Translations under genes and position numbers: made by a program
NCBI GenBank assembly: GCA_001599595.1
Contig: BCHH01000001.1
Coordinates: 4,245,068 to 4,309,067, forward strand
DNA: 64,000 nt
Reading direction: 5' to 3'
From: Beverwykella pulmonaria
Taxonomy: Eukaryota; Ascomycota; Dothideomycetes; Pleosporales; Melanommataceae
The notes under the pieces: generated by a model
What the model was told of the DNA's origin: nothing
The model's database searches: none
The model's input: the letters and a program-made list of their open reading frames with translations, nothing else
In this document: piece after piece, positions 11,165 to 21,291 of the stretch
How positions within the stretch are numbered: position 1 is the stretch's first letter
How the letters are laid out: every line of letters starts with the position of its first letter

Positions 11165-14062
11165 ATGGTCTTAGAGCTTAGATTGCAAGATAGACGAAAC
11201 GAGGAGTTTGAACCAGTACATGCACTCTATGAGAAAGAAAAGTGCAGTGAGACTGAAGGGCTTCCCCAACGAGTAGTAGACTGGCAAGAGAGGACACTTG
11301 GCAAAGACTATAAACAAACATTTGACAGCAAACACTTACTAGCACACACACTCTACGAGCAGAAGAAATACAACGAGGCTGAGGGGCTGTTCCGACAAGC
11401 AGCAGACGGGCGGGAGAGGATACTTGGCAAAGACCATGAACAAACATTTTACAGCAAACACTTTCTATCACACACACTCTACAATCAGAGGAAGTACAGC
11501 GAGGCTGAAGGGCTGCTCCAACAAGTAGTAGACGGGCGGGAGAGAACACTTGGCAAAGACAATGAACAAACACTTGACAGCAAACACTTGCTAGCACTCA
11601 CACTCTGCAAGCAGGAGAAGTACAGCGAGGCTGAAGGGCTGCTCCAGCAAGTAGCAGACGGGCTAGAGAAGACACTTGACAAAGACCATCAACAAACACT
11701 TTACAACAAACACCTGCTATCACACACACTATACAACCAGAGGAAGTACAGCGAGGCTGAAGGGCTGCTCCAACAAGTAGTAGACGGGTGGGAGAGAACA
11801 CTTGGAAAAGACAATGAAAAAACACTTGACAGCAAATGCTTGCTAGCACACACTTTCTATGAGCGGGAGAAGTATAGCGAGGCTGAAGGGCCGTTCCGAC
11901 AAGTAGTAGATGGGCTGGAGAGAACGCTTGGAAAAGACAATGAACAAACACTTGACAGCAAACACGTGCTAGCACACACACTCTACGAGCAGAAGAAGTA
12001 CAGCGAGGCTGAAGGGCTGCTCCAACAAGTAGTAGACGGGTGGGAGAGAACATTTGGAAAAGACAATGAACAAACACTTGGCAGCAAACACTTGCTAGTA
12101 GACACACTCTACGAGCAGAAGAAGTACAGTGAGGTCGAAGGGTTGCTCCAACAAGTAGTAGACGGGTGGGAGAGAACACTTGGAAAAGACAATGAACAAA
12201 CACTTTACAGCAAACACTTGTTAGCACACACTTTCTATGAGCAGGAGAAGTACAGCGAGGCTGAAGGGCCGTTCCGACAAGTAGTAGATGGGCTGGAGAG
12301 GACGCTTGGAAAAGACAATGAAAAAACACTTGACAGCAAACACTTGCTAGCACACACACTCTACGAGCAGAAGAAGTACAGCGAGGCTGAAGGGCTGCTC
12401 CAACAAGTAGTAGACGGGCGAGAGAAGGCACTTGGCAAAGACCATGAATACACGCTTGACAACAAACACTTGCTAGCACTCACACTCTACGACCAGAAGA
12501 ANTACAGTGAGGCTGAAGGGCTGTTCCGACAAGTAGTAGACGGGCGAGAGAGGACACTTGGCAAAGACCATGAATACACGCTTGACAGCAAGCACTTGCT
12601 AGGACACACACTCTACAATCAGAAGAAGTACAGCGAGGCGGAAAGGCCGCTCCAACAAGCAGCGGACGGGCGGGAGAGGACACTTGGCAAACGCCATAAA
12701 GACACACTTGCAACTGTACGCTTGTTACAAGAACTGCAACTATATTTCTCCTCGCTCTCAACAACTAAAAGCAATATTCAGCAGGCCTTAGCTAGCCAAC
12801 TAAACGCCTTCTTCTTAGACAGACAGGATGACCAGAAATTATTTACAGACTCTGAGATTTTTGAAATGTCAACGCTGTTAAAACACTCAAATCCGCAATG
12901 GAGCAAGGTACCACGGACGTATATTGTTCTTCGGACTATTGGCTATTTGCAATTCCTCGACAAAATTATCGACGCTGGCTTTTCTGATTACTGGTTCCCT
13001 GTTACTGAACACAGCCTTCCAGGCTGCTTACTCCCAAGCATTAAAGCGTTGTTTGTTAGAGCTCAGAGCCTAGTATTGACTTCGTCAATAGACCTTGAAA
13101 GGGGTAAACATGGACGGCATTGTTATTTCAAGGAAGGAGAATCTCCCCCCCTTGAGTCAAAAAGGATCTTGGGCGCTGGTGGGTTTGGTCAGGTTGACAA
13201 AGTTCTTAGCCAAATTAGCTTTAAGGAGTATGCTAGGAAACGGGTCTCTCGAAGTTCTGCCTTTAGGGGCCGACAGAAGGAGTACATAAAGCAGTTCATC
13301 GCTGAGATCGAAATCTTAAAGCGCCTTAAACACCACCACGTTGTAGACTTTGTCGGAAGCTACACAGATGCTAAATACATTGGCTTAATAATGAGTCCTG
13401 TTGCCGACATGGACCTAGCCGCTTATTTAGCTGGCGCTACTGTATCTCATCGCCCAGAGCTGAGGACCTTTTTTGGCTGCCTAGCCACCGCACTTGAGTT
13501 TCTGCATGAGAACCACATTCGACACAAGGATATCAAGCCAGGAAATATCCTTGTACACGCTGGTAACGTTTTGCTTACAGACTTTGGCTTATCTCTTGAC
13601 TTTACAGATGCAAGTGGTAGTACCACCATAAGCATGGTCAACGGGAAGAGCCCAAGATATTGCGCACCAGAAGTCGCTCGGGAAGAGCCTCGGAACACAA
13701 TGTCTGACATCTGGAGCCTAGGCACTGTCTTTATGGAGATAATTGTTGTTCTTAAGGGCAAATCAACTCAGTACATGGATCAATTCTACAAGCAGCACAG
13801 GTCATGGCAAGCCTTTATTTGCACAAACCCTGCTGCATTACCGGAGTTTGTTGCTGAAATTGAAGGGATAGGAGCGTGGTCAGACAACAGAGCCTTTAGT
13901 TGGACTCAAGAAATGCTCTCAGTGGAGCAGCAATTGCGTCCGACTGCATCGTCCCTAGTCACATCTATCACGGAGTCTAGCCAGGAAGAGGAAGGAACAG
14001 GTTTCTGTGGGATATGTTGTGTTTCTTCCGAAGAACAGTTTTCTGATTGGATGGAGGAGTGA
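11165..14062 (+). CDS. TPR-repeat / protein kinase fusion
   Basis: An intronless 965-residue protein. Residues 20-520 are twelve kinesin-light-chain-like TPR units of about 42 residues (consensus YSEAEGLLQQVVDG, then LGKDNEQTL), nearly identical to one another. A helical linker (about 530-660) contains FLDKIIDAGFSDYWFP. A kinase domain follows (about 664-930) with a Gly-rich loop GAGGFGQVDK (about 670), lysine in YARKRV, catalytic loop RHKDIKPGN (Asp789; Lys replaces the Arg of HRD), DFG (806) and a CAPE activation-segment end. All catalytic residues are present, so it is probably active. This linker-kinase module is familiar in filamentous ascomycetes next to ankyrin or TPR arrays; its biological role is not established. 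One base is undetermined (N near 12502). The start is the first ATG, with TPRs beginning almost at once, so a 5' exon could be missing. Confidence 0.88.
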   Translation: MVLELRLQDRRNEEFEPVHALYEKEKCSETEGLPQRVVDWQERTLGKDYKQTFDSKHLLAHTLYEQKKYNEAEGLFRQAADGRERILGKDHEQTFYSKHFLSHTLYNQRKYSEAEGLLQQVVDGRERTLGKDNEQTLDSKHLLALTLCKQEKYSEAEGLLQQVADGLEKTLDKDHQQTLYNKHLLSHTLYNQRKYSEAEGLLQQVVDGWERTLGKDNEKTLDSKCLLAHTFYEREKYSEAEGPFRQVVDGLERTLGKDNEQTLDSKHVLAHTLYEQKKYSEAEGLLQQVVDGWERTFGKDNEQTLGSKHLLVDTLYEQKKYSEVEGLLQQVVDGWERTLGKDNEQTLYSKHLLAHTFYEQEKYSEAEGPFRQVVDGLERTLGKDNEKTLDSKHLLAHTLYEQKKYSEAEGLLQQVVDGREKALGKDHEYTLDNKHLLALTLYDQKXYSEAEGLFRQVVDGRERTLGKDHEYTLDSKHLLGHTLYNQKKYSEAERPLQQAADGRERTLGKRHKDTLATVRLLQELQLYFSSLSTTKSNIQQALASQLNAFFLDRQDDQKLFTDSEIFEMSTLLKHSNPQWSKVPRTYIVLRTIGYLQFLDKIIDAGFSDYWFPVTEHSLPGCLLPSIKALFVRAQSLVLTSSIDLERGKHGRHCYFKEGESPPLESKRILGAGGFGQVDKVLSQISFKEYARKRVSRSSAFRGRQKEYIKQFIAEIEILKRLKHHHVVDFVGSYTDAKYIGLIMSPVADMDLAAYLAGATVSHRPELRTFFGCLATALEFLHENHIRHKDIKPGNILVHAGNVLLTDFGLSLDFTDASGSTTISMVNGKSPRYCAPEVAREEPRNTMSDIWSLGTVFMEIIVVLKGKSTQYMDQFYKQHRSWQAFICTNPAALPEFVAEIEGIGAWSDNRAFSWTQEMLSVEQQLRPTASSLVTSITESSQEEEGTGFCGICCVSSEEQFSDWMEE
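11290..12715 (+). repeat. 126-bp coding tandem repeats (TPR array)
   Basis: DNA repeats with a 126-bp period (42 codons) make up the TPR array of the fusion gene. For example, the word GAAGTACAGCGAGGCTGAAG recurs at 11494, 11620 and 11746. Neighbouring units differ at few positions, including synonymous ones, which indicates recent amplification or homogenisation rather than ancient divergence. Confidence 0.85.
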
Positions 14063-14791
14063 AGTTTTATAAAGAATTTCGGGGGTTTGGTTTATAGCGT
14101 TATGGTCTGATTGCCGTTATTAGATAGCATCTCTATGATTCTTTAGGACCATGCATATGGCAGCTAAACCAGGCAAAGCTACTCCTACATTAAACCCTGC
14201 TGAACCCTGAGAATTGCCGGACCGATGGAAATGGCTATAAAATCAGTGGGCAAGCCCTTCATAATAGGAGACCTCTTCGCCAACACTTTATATTCCGTGC
14301 TTTTGTATTTCTAAGGCATCATACTAGCAGCGGACACCATTTTAGATCCCGCCATTCCAGGTGCCGGGTGCCAGGTGCCAGCTCCATCTCTTCTGAGATC
14401 AGATCTGTGCCGTAGCTGGTGCTGAACCTCTTAGCGCCCATGCCCCGTCCATGTCATATGCTACTTGTATGTAGTGGCGACACCTCTTACCCCAAATTCT
14501 TCTCTTTATCCACATACAAATATTAAACACCCTCTATTGTACCGAAGTAACTCCCTTTGCACACAATTTACTGGCCGCTCTAACTCTGTGAGATTCAGCT
14601 GTTGAGAAGTGAAATGATCTACGAAAATGTGAGCTGGGTGAGGGTATATATATCTGTATTTAGTGTGTACGATGTATGTAATGTACAGCTGATATATATA
14701 TGTACAGGAATTGACTGGTTAGTGGTATATCCACGTGACTGGTATGGTGTCCTGGGCTTACAACTCAGCTCTGTTTGCAGTATCTTTCAAG
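14063..14791. other. Convergent intergenic region
   Basis: Both flanking genes (TPR-kinase plus, ankyrin minus) end here. The only recognisable content is the short inverted-repeat element at 14628-14762. The rest holds no supported gene. Confidence 0.5.
14628..14762 (+). mobile_element. MITE-like element, copy 1
   Basis: A 135-bp, non-coding, AT-rich stretch. The left end reads TGTGAGCTGGGTGAGGG and the right end carries TATCCACGTGACTGG, then GTGTCCTGGGCTTACA. The ends match those of the elements at 24639-24825 and 31303-31416. The outer 7 bp (TGTGAGC/GCTTACA) are inverted with one mismatch. No target-site duplication is evident, so this copy is probably older. Confidence 0.6.
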
Positions 14792-16594
14792 CTACGCGTT
14801 GATACTGGCGCCCTGGTCGAGCAGAAGCTTCACCACCTGCTCGTAGCCTTCAGCTGAAGCTGCCTCAAGCGCGGTGCTGTATACTCCACCTTCTGCATTG
14901 ACGTCGGCGCCCTTGTTGAGCAGCAGCTTCACCACCTGCTCGTGGCCTTGCAGTGAAGCCGCATGGAGTGCGTTACCATAGCGTCCACCTTGCACGTTGA
15001 CGTCGGCGCCCTTGTCGAGCAGCAGCTTCACCACCTGCTCGGTGCCTCCATATGAAGCCGCCTGGAGAGGGTTACCGTAGAATCCACCTNNNNNNNNNNN
15101 NNNNNNNNNNNNNNNNNNNNNNNNNNNNNNNNNNNNNNNNNNNNNNNNNNNNNNNNNNNNNNNNNNNNNNNNNNNNNNNNNNNNNNNNNNNNNNNNNNNN
15201 NNNNNNNNNNNNNNNNNNNNNNNNNNNNNNNNNNNNNNNNNNNNNNNNNNNNNNNNNNNNNNNNNNNNNNNNNNNNNNNNNNNNNNNNNNNNNNNNNNNN
15301 NNNNNNNNNNNNNNNNNNNNNNNNNNNNNNNNNNNNNNNNNNNNNNNNNNNNNNNNNNNNNNNNNNNNNNNNNNNNNNNNNNNNNNNNNNNNNNNNNNNN
15401 NNNNNNNNNNNNNNNNNNNNNNNNNNNNNNNNNNNNNNNNNNNNNNNNNNNNNNNNNNNNNNNNNNNNNNNNNNNNNNNNNNNNNNNNNNNNNNNNNNNN
15501 NNNNNNNNNNNNNNNNNNNNNNNNNNNNNNNNNNNNNNNNNNNNNNNNNNNNNNNNNNNNNNNNNNNNNNNNNNNNNNNNNNNNNNNNNNNNNNNNNNNN
15601 NNNNNNNNNNNNNNNNNNNNNNNNNNNNNNNNNNNNNNNNNNNNNNNNNNNNNNNNNNNNNNNNNNNNNNNNNNNNNNNNNNNNNNNNNNNNNNNNNNNN
15701 NNNNNNNNNNNNNNNNNNNNNNNNNNNNNNNNNNNNNNNNNNNNNNNNNNNNNNNNNNNNNNNNNNNNNNNNNNNNNNNNNNNNNNNNNNNNNNNNNNNN
15801 NNNNNNNNNNNNNNNNNNNNNNNNNNNNNNNNNNNNNNNNNNNNNNNNNNNNNTCCACCTTGTGCGTTGACGTCGGCGCCCTTGTCGAGCAGCAGCTTCA
15901 CCACCTGCTCGGTGCCTCCGTATGAAGCTGCCCGGAGTGGGTTACCGTAGACTCCATCTTTTGCGTTGACGTCGGCGCCGTTGTTGAGCAGCAGCTTCGC
16001 CACCTGCTCGTGGCCTTGCGATGAAGCTGCCTGGAGTGCGTTGCCGTAGAATCCACCTTGCGCGTTGACGTCGGCGCCCTTGTTGAGCAGCAGCTTCACC
16101 ACCTGCTCGTGGCCTTGCGATGAAGCTGCCTGGAGTGCGTTGCCGTACTCTCCACCTTGTGCGTTAATGTGGGCGCCCTTATTGAGCAGCAACTTCACCA
16201 CCTGCTCGTGGCCTCCGTATGAAGCCGCCTGGAGTGCACTGCCGTAGTGTCCACCTTGCGCGTTGACGTCGGCGCCCTTGTCGAGCAGCAGCTTAGCTAT
16301 CCCCTCATGCCCTTTCTCTGCTGCCGACAACAGCGATGTCTGGTTGCAGTCACCTGTGGCTTGCACATTGGCTCCTTCTCCTAGCAGTCTTCGAACCGTT
16401 GCCTCTTGTCCATGCTGGGCAGCCCAGAACAGCGCTGAGCTTCTGGACTGTTGTATGTTGTGACGGTAGAGATAGTTGTTTAGCAGACAGTAAAGGTGGC
16501 GGTTAGCCTGCGCAAATGCGTTGATATCTCTCTCCGATTCTAAATTTTCTGATATGCAATGGAGAAACTCGTTCGCTAAATCAAGTAGCAGCAT
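14792..16594 (-). CDS. F-box/ankyrin-repeat protein (interrupted by assembly gap)
   Basis: The ATG at 16594 opens an F-box-like segment (LANEFLHCISENLESERDI, residues 5-45), followed by 33-residue ankyrin repeats up to the stop at 14792. Six repeats are visible before the 764-base N run (15090-15853) and three after it. Most share the core EQVVKLLLNKGADVNAQGG. F-box/ankyrin proteins normally recruit substrates to an SCF ubiquitin ligase, with the ankyrin array as the binding surface; that role is inferred here. The last repeat ends in ASINA-stop with no further domain. The frame is open on both sides and the N run preserves it, but the real number of repeats is unknown. Confidence 0.8.
   Translation of the reverse strand: MLLLDLANEFLHCISENLESERDINAFAQANRHLYCLLNNYLYRHNIQQSRSSALFWAAQHGQEATVRRLLGEGANVQATGDCNQTSLLSAAEKGHEGIAKLLLDKGADVNAQGGHYGSALQAASYGGHEQVVKLLLNKGAHINAQGGEYGNALQAASSQGHEQVVKLLLNKGADVNAQGGFYGNALQAASSQGHEQVAKLLLNNGADVNAKDGVYGNPLRAASYGGTEQVVKLLLDKGADVNAQGGXXXXXXXXXXXXXXXXXXXXXXXXXXXXXXXXXXXXXXXXXXXXXXXXXXXXXXXXXXXXXXXXXXXXXXXXXXXXXXXXXXXXXXXXXXXXXXXXXXXXXXXXXXXXXXXXXXXXXXXXXXXXXXXXXXXXXXXXXXXXXXXXXXXXXXXXXXXXXXXXXXXXXXXXXXXXXXXXXXXXXXXXXXXXXXXXXXXXXXXXXXXXXXXXXXXXXXXXXXXXXXXXXXXXXXXXXXXXXXXXXXXXXXXXXXXXXXXGGFYGNPLQAASYGGTEQVVKLLLDKGADVNVQGGRYGNALHAASLQGHEQVVKLLLNKGADVNAEGGVYSTALEAASAEGYEQVVKLLLDQGASINA
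15090..15853. other. Assembly gap (764 N)
   Basis: A run of undetermined bases lies inside the ankyrin array. Both flanks carry the same repeat type (YGG-TEQVVKLLLDKGADVN), so the gap probably reflects near-identical repeats that could not be assembled. Measured between equivalent points of the flanking units the distance is 771 bp, which is 7.8 units of 99 bp rather than a whole number. Confidence 0.97.
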
Positions 16595-16865
16595 TGCTAA
16601 AGCAACGTTTAGCTGGCAGGTGCTATGAAGTACGCCTAAAGGAGTGAGTTTAAGGAGGATGGTGAGGCAGGCAACAGGGCAGCTGAGTAAGCGCTCTGCT
16701 CGTCCATAATTACTACATCACGTGGCCGGTAGACATTCGGCCCGAGGACCCCCGAAGTGCCCTTCGCGAAACAGGAGTATCTCACAAGAACTATATTCGT
16801 AACTTAATAGAACCGCAGGAGAGAGCGTTAAGATGCTTAAATAATATATTTATTCTGACATAGGT

Positions 16866-16894
16866 GGTTTCCGCCCACTATGGAGGGACGTTAC
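16866..16894 (+). repeat. Shared ~30-bp motif, copy 2
   Basis: Reads GGTTTCCGCCCACTA, then TGGAGGGACGTTAC. It shares GGAGGGACGTTACT exactly with 25079-25093 except for the first flanking bases, and has the same overall layout as 10349-10378 reversed. Confidence 0.5.
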
Positions 16895-16935
16895 TGCGTC
16901 CATTATCCGCCACCTACTCACTTACTCTCTTTGCT

Positions 16936-17340
16936 TCACTCAATCAGGCCAAGCAACGATACGTCGTTCTCGTCCTTGCTTTGAATACCCTGTATGTGTT
17001 CCTTTGACAAATTAGTTTGGAAGAAATTACACACACCCACATCCTGTGAAACTAGCGTTACGTTCAGATTTCGCGCCCCCGTCACTCGTCTCGAGGTACC
17101 CTTACCCCAAGTCTTGCGCCATACCACATTCCGCAATCCGCGATGCAGATCAGGAGTCGCGTTCACATTCGGGCCTACATACCCCGCACCACCGGTCCTA
17201 CATATTCCTTCTCCCGCGAAATCTCCGTTGTCATTCAAAGTTCCAGGGCCACTAAACAAACTTTTACCCGGGATCGTGCAATTGCCGGAGCATTCCCCGC
17301 AAAGACCACAAAGAAAACCACATGCGCAGTGATCGAATGA
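16936..17340 (-). other. Cysteine-cluster open frame, no start codon
   Basis: On the minus strand an open frame runs from beyond 17440 to the stop at 16936. At 17328-17278 it encodes the dense cluster CACGFLCGLCGECSGNC (C-x-C-x3-C-x2-C-x2-C-x3-C), followed by a Gly/Asn-rich segment and two more cysteines. There is no ATG in the frame, so if real it would be a 3' exon of a gene whose first exon lies antisense to the SMP-30 5' end. I could not find a convincing splice join. It could be a chance frame. Confidence 0.22.
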
Positions 17341-17489
17341 GGGGTTGATGACGCTGTGGTTGGAGTCGGTCCGGGAAGTATAAGATGGACGGAGCGTACT
17401 ACGATGGACTGATACACGGCGGCGCCCACCTCTCCTACAATTCGCCGTATCACACTATCTGGAAGATCCTCACTACGACGGTCGTCAGA

Positions 17490-18581
17490 ATGAGCAGCAT
17501 AGTCCCCGTTGACCTTCTCGCTGCCGCCACAAACCCATCCTACTTCTCCACACTCGCGACAACAAACATCTCAAATCCAACCACCATCTCTCTCCTCGCG
17601 TACAATGCAAACTTCACAAATGTCCTCGGCGCAGGCGCAACGGCGCGCCAGCTCTACAACCTCGACTGGCAGGCCTTCCACGAAATGGGCACGTACAACC
17701 GCGAAACAAATTCCCTGTATATAACATCGAACTACGTGTCTCTAGACGACCCGATCAATATCACTGTGCTCGACCTGGGGAATAACTACAGTCTGACCTC
17801 GACACAATACGCGAACGTGCACGAGGCCAACGGCGGCACAAACTGGTATCCCCCGGACATATCCCCCACGAACGGATCGACGCCCCCGAGGTTGCTATTT
17901 TGCGACGAGGGGGACTTTGAGCATGCGCCTGCGCTTGTGTCTGTTGACCCTGTTACTTCCGAGTCCACTGTCATCTTAAACAACTTCCTGGGCCGCAATT
18001 TCTCGAGCGTAAACGATGTAAGACAGCACCCTGTGACGGGGGACCTGTGGTTCACCGACGCCGACTATGGGTATTTCCAGAATTTTCGGCCTGTTCCGAC
18101 GATCCCGAAACAGGTCTATCGGTTTGATCCGAGGAGCGGGGAGATACAAGTCGTGGCTGATGGCTTCGATCAGTCAAACGGCCTTGAATTCTCCCCCGAC
18201 CTGAAAACGCTTTACGTGACGGACACAGGCGCGCAGCACTTCAGTCCCAACTTGACGCGCCCGGCAACCATCTATGCATTTGACCTCACTCCTGATGCCA
18301 AATCCCTCACCAACCGCCGCACATTTGCTTATGCGGACTCAGGGTTCCCCGATGGCATTCATACGGATACGGAGGGGAATGTGTGGGCGGGGTGTGGGGA
18401 TGGGGTGCATGTTTGGAGTCCGGCCGGGGTGTTGCTGGGGAAAATTTGGGTCGGGGTTGTGAGCAATAATTTTGCGTTTTTGCCGGGGAAGGTGCTGGTT
18501 TTTAGTAATGCGCAATTGTGGGTGGTTGAAGGGGTCAAGGCTGTAGGAAGAGAAATATGTCGGGATTTTGGGGTGTGCTGA
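17490..18581 (+). CDS. SMP-30/gluconolactonase-like beta-propeller protein
   Basis: A 363-residue, single-exon protein from the ATG at 17490. An in-frame ATG at 17385 would add 35 residues, but a TATA-like TATAAG immediately precedes it, favouring the downstream start. SMP-30/LRE-like propeller hallmarks are NDVRQHPVTGDLWFTD, QSNGLEFSPDLKTLYVTD and FPDGIHTDTEGNVWAG. They contain the Asn, Asn and Asp that bind the divalent metal in this family, with an acidic segment FCDEGDFEHAP earlier. The family hydrolyses sugar lactones or related esters; the substrate is unknown. No clear signal peptide is seen, although several N-glycosylation sequons occur. It ends DFGVC. Confidence 0.85.
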   Translation: MSSIVPVDLLAAATNPSYFSTLATTNISNPTTISLLAYNANFTNVLGAGATARQLYNLDWQAFHEMGTYNRETNSLYITSNYVSLDDPINITVLDLGNNYSLTSTQYANVHEANGGTNWYPPDISPTNGSTPPRLLFCDEGDFEHAPALVSVDPVTSESTVILNNFLGRNFSSVNDVRQHPVTGDLWFTDADYGYFQNFRPVPTIPKQVYRFDPRSGEIQVVADGFDQSNGLEFSPDLKTLYVTDTGAQHFSPNLTRPATIYAFDLTPDAKSLTNRRTFAYADSGFPDGIHTDTEGNVWAGCGDGVHVWSPAGVLLGKIWVGVVSNNFAFLPGKVLVFSNAQLWVVEGVKAVGREICRDFGVC

Positions 18582-19370
18582 GGTGTTGGAGAGAAAATAT
18601 AGATACACACTAGGAACTGAGAAGAGGAAATGTATTTATATATCACCCTCAATGCCATATATGATAGGGAGACAGCGGAACCGAACAGAAATACAGTGCC
18701 TGACTAAACCTCAAGCCACCAAACAATCAACTCCAGACACAACAGACCCTGCTTTTCTCCGTTCAAGGCCATGATTTTCCTTTCACTCACTCACTATCTG
18801 ACACCACGAGGCCCGAAATTGTCCATAAGGTTATATATATAACACGGATACCTCAGCCGCCCGTATCTTCGTAACCCGCTTTCGTATGTCTATCTACCAG
18901 TGGTGCGTAACATTAAGTTGACAGATGCTTGTGATCACAGCTTGACCTCTAAATAATGAAACTGCTGAGAATCTTAGTTCCAACCAACTCGCTTGTGACA
19001 CTCGTAGTCCTGCAATCGAAAATCGTAGCCCCTCATTCGCCATGTCTTCTCCAATTAAGACGATTATCTGGCTGGAACAAAGCTAGCATGTGCAACCCAG
19101 AATGTCGAGGAAACATGATCCACGTTCACGAGTACAATTTTGCGGCGCTCGTATGTAGCAGAATCTGCGATGCTGGACCAAGTCCAGGCCTTCGACCACC
19201 TCAGCGTAACTTGCGAAAAGTTTTGGACTTCGCGCTATGTTGAGTGGCTTCAAGTGTCGTCGACTACTTGGATTGAAGTCTCTAGAAAAGCCACGACCGC
19301 AACCCCCAAGCCAAACCATCTCTTGTTTCAGAATTCAGTTGTGAGCCCAGAGCTTCCAGGCCTCTCACTA
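18582..19370. other. Convergent intergenic region
   Basis: Shared 3' flank of the SMP-30 gene (plus) and the Zn2Cys6 gene (minus). Only short frames without motifs; nothing else recognised. Confidence 0.5.
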
Positions 19371-21291
19371 TCAATACTCATAATGCTCGCCCTCCTTTGG
19401 CAAATAACTCGGCACAATCTCGCCCTTCCCGACCCCTAACCGATCCAAATGCACCTTCAAATTCAATGCATTACTCAAGACCTTCGCCTGATTAATTCCA
19501 AACTCACTCTGCACCCTCTCAAAGCTCCTCTGTATGAATTCCTGACTCTGGGGAGTAGCTACCGGCGTGGTGCCAGCAACATACAGTGCCCATAAGGAGG
19601 AGTAACCCCCCGAGATGCGAACGACGGGGATCCGGTCTTCAGAAACGCCGGCAACCATGGATGAAACGAGGAAATTGTGGTTGCGGAAGTTTGACCAGAA
19701 GAATTTGGTGGTGGGGGATGAGGGCTCGAAGGCGGATGTGCCAAATGATGAGAGTGATGGCGACGGAGAATGGACGACTGAAGGTGCAAATAATGCCTTT
19801 GGTGTGTCGTGGAGATGTTGGGGAATACTGGCGAGGATGTCGTATTGCATGCGATATAGTGTTTCTTGAGATTCCTCGAGGAGACGGATGTATCGCGCCT
19901 CGGTGAAGGCTGGCGGCGTCATCGAGAAGCCGGAAATGAGGGTGTTGCGGATGATGTCGTGGATATAAATGCGGTTATATCTGACCCAGTTCCAGACTTG
20001 GGCGGCTGCGATGGTTGGGTAGATGTGGTACGAGTTTCCAAATATACTTGGAGTACCGTAATCGACCTGGACAATTTCGTAGTCCCATTCCGGCCCTGAG
20101 TGTGTGAAAATCTTTTTAGCTGCCTCGTCAATCTCCAGTGCTCGTTCGATGATGGCTCGCAGATCCGTTATCTCGCTGTGCAGAATTTGCGCTCGAAAAT
20201 CAATAACGTCAATGTGGAGGTAGTAGAACCTATTCGCAGGATCATCAAAACTTTCCCACTTCTGAAGCTCCTTATTCATGGCGTGTACGTGGTCGGGGAC
20301 AGGCTTGCCCATGCCCATGCAGTTCATTGTGACCAGTGCAATCGCTTGCTTGTACATTCTTCTGCCGGCAGGAGTCGTGAACTGTTTTGCACCTCTCGTT
20401 CGTATGAGCGATTCCGAGCCGGAGACATGGTTGCTCCATCCAGCAAACGACTTCTCATTGCTGGTCGCCTCAAAGAAGCTTAGTAATAGTGTAGCAAACA
20501 AAGTGTTGTCGGACTTGACTTCGGTCGGAGAGGCGAGAGCGGCGTTTGTCATTTGCAGTGCCCTGGAGTACCATTGCATCGCTTCTCTCTTAAAGTTGGC
20601 ATCCATGCAAATATTTGATATGCCTGCGAGCCCCAAAGCAGTCATGGTGGTCGCTATTAAAGGATGGAAACCAAAGGTATTGAGATGACGATTATACGCA
20701 TCAGACTGTACAGGCGGCTGGTCCATGCCCAATGCATAGTTCATCATAAAGAAATTAATACCTTGGTCGATCAACGGCATGAGAAGCGGGAAGCCAATCG
20801 ACTCCTGGACCTTGATGATTGCTGTTTGGGCATTCTTCTTTTTCTTCTTCTTATCTTCATCGTCTCGCTTTGCGATGGCTTTCGCTTTTGATCTCTGGGC
20901 CTTTTCTTTCACCTTTACGGATTCGTCTTGGAAATATCGGTCGAGGATATTATCATAGCCAGGACACGTGTAGTTTCTATCTGCACACTTGGCACACCCG
21001 TCGGGCCGTTCGTCGCACTGGTGCTTGTCAACAATGCACATGCGGAGCGGGCCACGAAGTGGGGTGCTTGCTCGCGATGGTATCCAAAGCAAGACGAATG
21101 TGGCTGTAGACCAGGGGAGGCGAGGAATATGCGGAGATCCTTAGGTGTTTCGAGCGGCCAAGCAGCCCGAGAGAAGGATGCCCAGTATGCCGAAGGTGGA
21201 CAGGGTATTGCAGAGAATATATCATACTTACTTTGATCTTCCTCTGGCGGCATTTCAAACAACCAGTCGACGGTTTCCCTCTATACACCAT
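19371..21291 (-). CDS. Zn2Cys6 transcription factor with fungal TF domain
   Basis: Two exons: 21291-21232 (20 codons) and 21017-19371, giving 568 residues. The 214-nt intron (21231-21018; GTAAGT donor, CAG acceptor) splits the zinc cluster: exon 1 ends CLKCRQRKIK and exon 2 begins CDERPDGCAKCADRNYTC. The join gives the perfect pattern C-x2-C-x6-C-x6-C-x2-C-x6-C, which supports the model. A lysine-rich stretch (KKKKKK) follows, then the fungal transcription-factor middle-homology region (for example GLAGISNICMDANFKREAM and FLEATSNEKSFAGW-like segments). It should act as a nuclear DNA-binding regulator. Targets are unknown, and no pathway genes adjoin it. The intron is longer than its neighbours' but no alternative restores the zinc cluster. 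Confidence 0.92.

Larger units (their letters stand above)
16595..17489. other. Intergenic between ankyrin and SMP-30 genes
   Basis: Divergent promoters of the two flanking genes are expected here. It contains a shared motif copy (16866-16894), a cysteine-rich minus-strand open frame (16936-17340) and a TATA-like TATAAG at 17379-17384, which would suit initiation of the SMP-30 transcript. Confidence 0.4.

Noticed and set aside
11598..12479. 293-codon minus-strand frame with repeated Cys/Leu-rich units
   Set aside because: It is the antisense translation of the 126-bp TPR coding repeats, so its periodicity is inherited.
15028..15870. Long frames on both strands made of unknown residues
   Set aside because: They exist only because the run of N contains no stop codons.
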